Below, one piece after another: positions 58,639-64,000 of a stretch of DNA of 64,000 nt. Position numbers and translations under genes: made by a program. The stretch comes from Clostridia bacterium (GTDB lineage: Bacteria > Bacillota > Clostridia > Oscillospirales > Acutalibacteraceae), in NCBI GenBank assembly GCA_017416765.1, contig JAFQBE010000013.1, forward strand, positions 1 to 64,000, written 5' to 3'. The notes below the pieces were generated by a model, which saw only the letters and a program-made list of their open reading frames with translations, was not told where the DNA came from and did no database searches. Position 1 is the stretch's first letter; the number at the start of each line of letters is the position of its first letter.

Positions 58639-60825
58639 TTATTTATTCTTTACCTCTTTGAGGTAGATTGTGTAGCTTGTTCCGTCGCTGCAGGGACGGT
58701 TTTTAAGGTTGAAGCCCGCATTCATAAGCAGTGCGCCGGAATGGATTTCATCCGTTTCATCGTCTATGTAATACTTATCAGGGTCAAGACCCTTCAGGCG
58801 CACATAGAATGTGGGGTTCTGACAGCGCAGCATAGTTACAAAAGTAAACAGGGCCTCACTCTTATCCTGCGATACATAGCCCCATGCACAGCGGTGGCTG
58901 TTTTCAGTAGGAGCAATAAGGCGGTAAAGGTCGCCGAAGTGAATTACATCGTAATACTTGTGGTAATCCTTAACCTGCTTTTTGACTATTCTTCTTTCCT
59001 CTTCGGTGAGCTTAATCGGGTCAAGCTCGTAGCCGAAGGTACCGCTCATTGCAACATTGCCCTTTGTTTCGTAGCCGGTACGGCTGCAAGCGGAAACGTG
59101 TGCGCCGACGGTTGAAACAGGGTAACACATGGACGTACCGAACTGAATTGTAAGGCGCTCAATCGGGTCAGTATTGTCGCTGCACCAAATCTGCGGTGAA
59201 AAGTAGAGCATACCGGGGTCAAAGCGTCCGCCGCCGCCTGAGCAGTTTTCAAGCAGAATGTGCGGGAATTCATTAACAATTCTGCCCATAAGCTCGTATG
59301 TACCAAGCACAAAGCGGTGGTAAACCTCCTGCTGCCTCTCGGGCGGAAGCAGAGCCGAGCCTACTTCCGTCAGATTGCGGTTAAAATCCCACTTGACATA
59401 GTCAATTTTGTTATTGCGCAGAACAGAGGCCATCTGCTCATAAATATTATCTCTTACATCCTTGCGGGACATATCGAGTATGTACTGATTTCTTCCGATT
59501 GACTTTTCTCTGCCGGGAACCTGCAGACACCAATCAGGGTGCGCACGGTAAAGGTCTGAATCGGGTGAAATCATTTCAGGCTCGTACCAAATGCCGAAAT
59601 TAAGTCCGAGTGCGTTCACGCGCTCAATAAGGCTTGAAAGTCCGCCCTTGAGCTTATTTTCGTTGACATACCAGTCACCGAGTGAGCGTCTGTCATCGTT
59701 GCGGACACCGAACCAGCCATCGTCCATAACGAGCATTTCTATGCCAAGTTCCTTTGCGCGTTCTGCAAAGGCAACAAGCTTATCATCGTCAAAATCAAAA
59801 TATGCGGCTTCCCAGCTGTTGATAAGCAGGGGGCGCTTTTTGTTTTTCCATTCGCCGCGGATAAGGTGGTTTGAATAGAGTCTGTGGAATATACGGCTCA
59901 TTTCACCGACACCCGCGTTTGAATAAACCATTACAAGCTCAGGCGCGGTAAAACTCTCGCCCGGGTCAAGCCGCCAGCAGAAATCCGTGGGGTTAATGCC
60001 CATTATAAGGCGGGTTGATGAATTGAAATCAACCTCAATATCTGCCGCAAAGTTGCCGCTGTATACAAGGTTAAAGCCGAATGCTTCGCCGAAATCCTCC
60101 GTTGCATCGTCCTTGGCAAGAGCAACAAAGGGGTTATGCGTATGGCTTGATGAGCCGCGCTTGCTGTGAACAGACTGTATGCCATGGGCAAGGTGATGGC
60201 TGGTAAGCGTGCGCTCCTTGCACCACATACCGTAAAGATGCATCATGTTGTAATCCATGGTCGGAAATTCGACACAGGCACTGTAAACGCGCTGTATGTC
60301 CATAGGTTTATCCGAGCTGTTTTCAACACGGACACTTCTTGTCATTGCACCGTAATTCTCAAATACGGTATAGAGAAGAAATACCTTTGCGCCTGTAACC
60401 TTATCAATGGTTTCAATTTCAAGGGTTGTTGCATCGTCATCGCTCATTGTATATAGCGAAGGCAGACCGCAAAGCGCGGGCTTGCCCTTAAAAATTCTGT
60501 GGCTGACATAGCGCACATCGGTTGAAGCATTGCCGCAATGGTTTTTAATTGCAAGGGCTGAAATGCGCATATCACCTGTACCGTTGCAGGAATATTCCAT
60601 AGGCCAGCTGTCAACGCTGAAGCCGTGCTCACCTATTATGGCGTTTGCGGGGCTGAAAGACGCATTGCAGCAACGCATTGCAAGGTCTTCAACGCCGTTG
60701 TCGGGTATGTATGCACCGTAGTAAAGGTGAACAAGATAATTCTGTTCGAAAACCTGAAAAATATAGCTTGAAGTCTTTGTATCAAGCTTGAAAATTCTTT
60801 TGCTTTCGTCAAAGCTTATCGGCAT
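58639..60825 (-). CDS. GH36 alpha-galactosidase
   Basis: This cytosolic enzyme releases alpha-galactose from raffinose-type sugars and similar substrates. The 728-residue protein has the beta-sandwich N-terminal domain and the barrel with LVMDDGWFGVRNDDRRSLGD and the nucleophile Asp480 in YVKWDFNRNL. LLENCSGGGGRFDPGMLYFS and the acid/base Asp550 in IWCSDNTDPIE follow. Length and positions agree with known GH36 group I enzymes. No signal peptide is seen. It starts a two-gene unit with the metallophosphoesterase. galM at 2.5 kb could process the galactose. Confidence 0.95.
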   Translation of the reverse strand: MPISFDESKRIFKLDTKTSSYIFQVFEQNYLVHLYYGAYIPDNGVEDLAMRCCNASFSPANAIIGEHGFSVDSWPMEYSCNGTGDMRISALAIKNHCGNASTDVRYVSHRIFKGKPALCGLPSLYTMSDDDATTLEIETIDKVTGAKVFLLYTVFENYGAMTRSVRVENSSDKPMDIQRVYSACVEFPTMDYNMMHLYGMWCKERTLTSHHLAHGIQSVHSKRGSSSHTHNPFVALAKDDATEDFGEAFGFNLVYSGNFAADIEVDFNSSTRLIMGINPTDFCWRLDPGESFTAPELVMVYSNAGVGEMSRIFHRLYSNHLIRGEWKNKKRPLLINSWEAAYFDFDDDKLVAFAERAKELGIEMLVMDDGWFGVRNDDRRSLGDWYVNENKLKGGLSSLIERVNALGLNFGIWYEPEMISPDSDLYRAHPDWCLQVPGREKSIGRNQYILDMSRKDVRDNIYEQMASVLRNNKIDYVKWDFNRNLTEVGSALLPPERQQEVYHRFVLGTYELMGRIVNEFPHILLENCSGGGGRFDPGMLYFSPQIWCSDNTDPIERLTIQFGTSMCYPVSTVGAHVSACSRTGYETKGNVAMSGTFGYELDPIKLTEEERRIVKKQVKDYHKYYDVIHFGDLYRLIAPTENSHRCAWGYVSQDKSEALFTFVTMLRCQNPTFYVRLKGLDPDKYYIDDETDEIHSGALLMNAGFNLKNRPCSDGTSYTIYLKEVKNK

Positions 60826-60905
60826 AAATCACACCTCATTTTCAAAAATATATAATTAATATAATATATTTAACAAAAAATAGCAAGTAAAACCATACAA
60901 AAAAG

Positions 60906-60938
60906 TAAAAACCCCCGGCGCAAACGCCAAGGGTTTTT
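60906..60938 (-). terminator. Terminator of the small-peptide gene
   Basis: Minus-strand AACCCTTGGCG-TTTG-CGCCGGGGGTT followed by TTT, ending 20 bases after the stop. Confidence 0.85.
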
Positions 60939-60957
60939 CTTGTTCATTAACTAAAGA

Positions 60958-61110
60958 TTAAAGAACCTTCTGGATAGCCTCAACTACTGTAAGGATAGCG
61001 TCCTTAACACCGTTCCAGTTGATGTTGCCGAATGCAGAAACGACGTCATTAATGCTGAAGTTCTTTGCGAATGCTACGATAGCATCTACGATGATGGTGA
61101 TGTAATCCAT
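60958..61110 (-). CDS. 50-residue amphipathic peptide
   Basis: A small protein beginning MDYITIIVDAIVAFAKNF and ending KDAILTVVEAIQKVL. Two amphipathic helices are separated by a polar GNINWNG turn. There is no leader, cysteine or processing motif. It has its own promoter (61145-61173), a very strong GGAGGAGGTG ribosome site and its own terminator, the marks of a highly expressed monocistron. It may be a membrane-active peptide such as a leaderless bacteriocin or modulin-like peptide, or a structural peptide; no homologue is recognised. Confidence 0.75.
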   Translation of the reverse strand: MDYITIIVDAIVAFAKNFSINDVVSAFGNINWNGVKDAILTVVEAIQKVL

Positions 61111-61144
61111 TATGTGCACCTCCTCCGCCTTTAATATTATTCTT

Positions 61145-61173
61145 ATAATATCATGTTTTGGCAGGTTTGTCCA
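61145..61173 (-). promoter_or_regulatory. Promoter of the small-peptide gene
   Basis: Minus-strand TGGACA (61173-61168), 17 bases, TATTAT (61150-61145), with A/T-rich UP-like sequence upstream (61185-61240). Confidence 0.75.
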
Positions 61174-61266
61174 CAAAAATTAAAAATTTCTGAATTTTTT
61201 TTTAATTTTTCAAAATTAAAGGTCTTTAGCTTTACAAAATGTACAACTTAACTAAATTTTATGTAA

Positions 61267-62367
61267 TTATTTGGTAATAATGCGGTTTATTATTCTTTTT
61301 GCAGAATTTGAATCAACTCCCGAAAGATTAAACTGCTTGAAATTTTCCGCCTTTTCGGATACTTCTGCGTTTCTTATGCAGCCGATTAATTCTGCCGTAC
61401 TGCGCGCTACAGCACCCGGTACATAGCTTTCATAGTCAAAGTAAAACGGGCGGTTTGATGTATATTCTTCAAGGTCGGGCGCGAAGAATACACAGGGCTT
61501 ATCAAGCAGAACAAAGTCCATACATACCGAGGAATAATCGGTTATAAGTATATCGCTTATAAGTGTCAGCTCGTTAACACTTTTATAATCAGTAACATCG
61601 GTTGCACCTTCAAGCCTGAGCTTACCGTGAACCTGCGGATGAAGGCGCACAAGCAGGGCATATTCTCCGCCCAACTCCTTATTGAAAGCCTGCGCATCAA
61701 ACTTTTCAAGAAAGTGCGCGTCACTATCCGGGTCATCGCGGAAAGTAGGGGCATAAAGTACAATTTTTTTATTTTTACATTCCGGATGTAACCTTTCAAA
61801 TTCTTCACGGAGCTGTTCAGCATTTTCAGCCTTTAGCAGCACATCCGCCCTGGGCGAACCAAGGGGAAGAACCTGTTTTTCGTTTACACCGAACGCACTT
61901 GCATAAATCGGAACAAGAGCTTCTGCCGAACATACAACATAGCTGAGCTTTTTATTTGCGGCAAGTTCCCTTTTGCGTATGGCTTCGGGCTGTTCAATAT
62001 CAAGCCCGAATTTTTTGAAAGCGCCTTCCGCGTGCCAAAGCTGAACAATAACCGTTTCTTTGCGGAAATTGAGGTAACCCAGCGGCATAAAATTATCGTT
62101 CATAAAAACATAGCCGCTCGTAGCAAGAAGATACGCTTTTTTTGTAAAGAACAAAGCCGCTTTTAAAAGTGAAGAAAAATCCGCATGGGAAATGAAATTA
62201 AATTCATACTTGTCCTTTTTTTCAAGCTCTGTTTTTATTTCGCCGAGGCTGTCATTAAACGAAGCATTGTGCGGTGAAAGCAGAGTAACCCTGTTCTCCT
62301 TTACGGAAAACAGGGCACTTGAAATATTAAAGAATAAAGCGAAAAGTCTGTAAAAAAGCTCTTTCAT
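61267..62367 (-). CDS. CDP-glycerol/ribitol glycerophosphotransferase family (TagB/TagF-like)
   Basis: The 366-residue protein transfers polyol phosphate from a CDP-activated donor to a growing polymer or primer. Family motifs are IVQLWHAEGAFKKFG (about 107-121), LPLGSPRADVLL, VLYAPTFRDD, LLVRLHPQV and DILITDYSSVCMDFVLLDKP, which form the GT-B site. The start at 62367 shares one base with the tarJ stop (TAATG). The short N-terminal hydrophobic helix suggests membrane contact. With TarI and TarJ upstream the donor is probably CDP-ribitol, but primase or polymerase role is open. Confidence 0.88.
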   Translation of the reverse strand: MKELFYRLFALFFNISSALFSVKENRVTLLSPHNASFNDSLGEIKTELEKKDKYEFNFISHADFSSLLKAALFFTKKAYLLATSGYVFMNDNFMPLGYLNFRKETVIVQLWHAEGAFKKFGLDIEQPEAIRKRELAANKKLSYVVCSAEALVPIYASAFGVNEKQVLPLGSPRADVLLKAENAEQLREEFERLHPECKNKKIVLYAPTFRDDPDSDAHFLEKFDAQAFNKELGGEYALLVRLHPQVHGKLRLEGATDVTDYKSVNELTLISDILITDYSSVCMDFVLLDKPCVFFAPDLEEYTSNRPFYFDYESYVPGAVARSTAELIGCIRNAEVSEKAENFKQFNLSGVDSNSAKRIINRIITK

Positions 62368-63392
62368 TACTTCGCCCAATCAACAACAGTTTTGCCGAAG
62401 CTGCGGTGTATATCCTTATCGAATGCACCATGAATATCCTGTATCGTTTCAACCTTTATGACATCGCCTACAAGGTTATCAAGGTAGGATACCAGCTTGG
62501 GATATTTTTCGTAAAGCTCAACCGTTTGAACAAAATCCTCTCTGCCGCTGCGAGATGAGCCGTAAAGGCGCAAGCCCTTTTCGAGCACCATGCGGGTGTT
62601 GATATCAACAAAGTTTTCGCTGACACCCATGAGCGACATTGTACCCTCCGGATTGATAAGGTCAATCATCTGATTTATTGCGCTGCGCGAACCTGCACCG
62701 CCAACACATTCAAAGCCGTGGTCAACCGCCACGCCTTCGGGCACATGGTCAACATGGTAGGTTGCTTTTGCAAAAGAAAAATAGGAAAGCTTTTCTTCCA
62801 CCGTACCGAAAATATAAAGCTCGGTTTCAGGATAGAGATAATGGAAAATAAGTGCAGTGATATAACCTACATTGCCGTCACCCCAGATGCCGATTTTTTT
62901 GCGGCGGCTGTGAGCAATTTTATCAAAGCGTCGGATAGCATGAACGCTGACGCTGACAAGCTCTGAAAAAGAAGCAACATTCATATTCATTTTTGCAGGC
63001 AGCTTCACAACTCTGTCAGGTGTTGCGGTGATAATATCCTGCAGGAAGCCGTCGTTGCCGCTTGAACGGAAATAGCTTGAACGAAGGTAATTTTCTGCAA
63101 TGACCTCATCAGTTTCGGTGGGAACGGTGGGAATAGGCACAACAAAATCGCCTACATTGAATGTTCCTGTAGGGTCATAAATTACCTGCGCAACACATTC
63201 GTGTACAAGTGCCATAGGAAGCTTTGCTTTAAGGGCAGCCTGTGAACGCATACCCTGGTAATAGCGCTGGTCCGCCTTGCAGATTGACAGCTTGTAGGGG
63301 CGCATTACAACCTCACCTGCGGCAAGGTCAACCTCTTTATAGGTAACGTCAATCATTCGCGGGGCAACCAGCTGATAGACTGCGTTAATCAT
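62367..63392 (-). CDS. tarJ: Ribulose-5-phosphate reductase, TarJ type
   Basis: TarJ reduces ribulose 5-phosphate to ribitol 5-phosphate with NADPH for CDP-ribitol. The 341-residue MDR-family protein has the short zinc-type N-terminal region (LSICKADQRYYQG; LVHECVAQV) and the Rossmann motif GIWGDGNVGYITALIF. SLMGVSENFVDINTRMVLEKG and GSSRSGREDF follow, as in TarJ/Bcs1 proteins. Its ATG overlaps the tarI stop by four bases, the order of teichoic acid tarI-tarJ-tarL clusters. Confidence 0.92.
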   Translation of the reverse strand: MINAVYQLVAPRMIDVTYKEVDLAAGEVVMRPYKLSICKADQRYYQGMRSQAALKAKLPMALVHECVAQVIYDPTGTFNVGDFVVPIPTVPTETDEVIAENYLRSSYFRSSGNDGFLQDIITATPDRVVKLPAKMNMNVASFSELVSVSVHAIRRFDKIAHSRRKKIGIWGDGNVGYITALIFHYLYPETELYIFGTVEEKLSYFSFAKATYHVDHVPEGVAVDHGFECVGGAGSRSAINQMIDLINPEGTMSLMGVSENFVDINTRMVLEKGLRLYGSSRSGREDFVQTVELYEKYPKLVSYLDNLVGDVIKVETIQDIHGAFDKDIHRSFGKTVVDWAK

Positions 63393-64000
63393 TTCTGTTC
63401 CTCTCCTATCAGGGACTGTGCAACCTTCATATCGAAGGGATATGTGATTTTAATGTTGAAAACCTCACCCTTGAGGACGTGCACATGCTCACCTTTAAGC
63501 ACATACATTTTACAGGCATCGGTAAGAATATTCTTTTCTTCTTCTGTCAGAGATTCAAAAATTTCTTTAAGGCGCTTTGCCTTGAAGGACTGCGGAGTCT
63601 GACCCTGATACATATGGTCGCGCACGGGAATTGATGAAATAACCTTACCGTCAACGCTTTCAACAATTGTATCTGCCGCGGGAATCATAGTATCACATGC
63701 GCCGTATTTTGCAGCACAGTCAATATTTTCGTCAATAATTCTGTGTGTTACAAAAGGACGGACAGAATCGTGTGTTACAACAATTGTATCGTCATCAAGT
63801 CCGTAGTTATTTTCAATATAGGCAATGGCATTCATAATTGTATCGTTGCGGGATTCACCGCCGTCGATTACAACCACTCTGTCTGTTTTGCCGAAATTCT
63901 TTTCTACAAGGTTCTTTGCGTGTTCAACCCATGATTTATGGGTGGGCACAATTATCTTTTCAATTCTGGGGTTTACAAAAAACTTTTCAACAGTGTGCAT
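63389..64000 (-). CDS. tarI: Ribitol-5-phosphate cytidylyltransferase, TarI type (partial)
   Basis: TarI makes CDP-ribitol. The visible 203 residues begin MHTVEKFFVNPRIEKIIVPT, which in the family is an internal segment after the LAGGxGxRMG motif. The true start therefore lies beyond the right edge. VVIDGGESRNDTIMNAIAYI, VTHDSVRPFVTHRI and TPQSFKAKRL are present, as in IspD-like cytidylyltransferases. Coupling to tarJ separates it from the isoprenoid IspD at 37 kb. Confidence 0.9.
   Translation of the reverse strand: MHTVEKFFVNPRIEKIIVPTHKSWVEHAKNLVEKNFGKTDRVVVIDGGESRNDTIMNAIAYIENNYGLDDDTIVVTHDSVRPFVTHRIIDENIDCAAKYGACDTMIPAADTIVESVDGKVISSIPVRDHMYQGQTPQSFKAKRLKEIFESLTEEEKNILTDACKMYVLKGEHVHVLKGEVFNIKITYPFDMKVAQSLIGEEQK

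Noticed and set aside
57892..59115. Long plus-strand open frame (about 400 codons) across the metallophosphoesterase and alpha-galactosidase genes
   Set aside because: It is antisense to two clear genes, crosses their boundary, is rich in Cys/Val/Ala without any domain, and has no ribosome site.
60958..61110. Type I toxin of a toxin-antitoxin pair
   Set aside because: No antisense RNA promoter could be recognised opposite the gene; the peptide has two amphipathic helices rather than one membrane-spanning helix with a charged tail.

Overview
The window reads as chromosomal DNA of a Gram-positive, low-to-medium GC anaerobe of the class Clostridia, most like a gut Ruminococcaceae/Oscillospiraceae relative. 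The support is a Firmicutes-type rpmG-secE-nusG-rplK-rplA-rplJ-rplL block, RNase Y, a class B sortase, TarI/TarJ teichoic acid enzymes, a lone dockerin protein, Thr-rich linkers in secreted proteins, many glycoside hydrolases and strong AGGAGG-type ribosome sites. No phage, transposase, integrase or CRISPR array was seen. The species is not identified.

Layout. 1-2.3 kb: FHA and SEDS (FtsW/RodA) cell-wall genes. 2.4-4.2 kb: galM-nth. 4.2-14.8 kb (minus): DUF4091 protein, a SpoIID protein whose cytoplasmic half looks like a decayed CinA, class B sortase, cinA, thiI, cysteine desulfurase, a small membrane protein and a HAD phosphatase. 15-17.9 kb (plus): small membrane protein, ECF sigma factor and membrane-anchored beta-propeller protein. 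18-23.7 kb: GPH sugar transporter, nucleotidyltransferase, DUF5058 membrane pair, XRE regulator. 23.7-27.5 kb: ribosomal/NusG/SecE block with an L10-leader attenuator. 27.6-31 kb: dockerin protein, rny, tRNA-Leu(CAA), flavodoxin-type reductase. 31-42 kb (minus): a tightly packed run (phosphoribosyltransferase, comEC, holA, RNase M5-like, ispD, ispF, DUF5685, J-like protein, membrane protein) ending in a glycosidase set with two NAD-dependent families (GH109-like and GH4) and a sugar kinase. 42-48.5 kb: HIT, alaS, cupin, nucleotidyltransferase, subtilase. 48.5-52 kb (plus): a cobalamin-riboswitch locus. 52-61 kb: Mrp, GH43, leuS, rsfS, metallophosphoesterase, GH36 alpha-galactosidase and a 50-residue amphipathic peptide gene. 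61.2-64 kb: a glycerophosphotransferase-family enzyme, TarJ and TarI (cut by the window edge).

The most interesting locus is 48.57-51.97 kb. A sigma-A promoter and an AdoCbl-type riboswitch with a terminator precede a secreted protein with alpha/alpha-barrel (prenyltransferase-like) repeats, two lipoproteins with DUF4430 domains of two different subtypes, and a small ECF-type substrate-binding membrane protein. Human intrinsic factor and transcobalamin are built from one alpha6/alpha6 barrel plus one DUF4430 beta domain. Here the same two modules are encoded separately under B12 control next to a likely importer, which suggests a split bacterial transcobalamin that captures corrinoid at the surface. 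The function is inferred.

Other points of note are the CinA-SpoIID fusion with a permuted SpoIID motif order, a ComEC lacking the metal ligands of its C-terminal domain, a J-like protein without HPD, a SecE with a long Thr/Ser/Glu tail, hydrophobic or amphipathic C-terminal helices on several secreted proteins, and three families of intergenic palindromic repeats.
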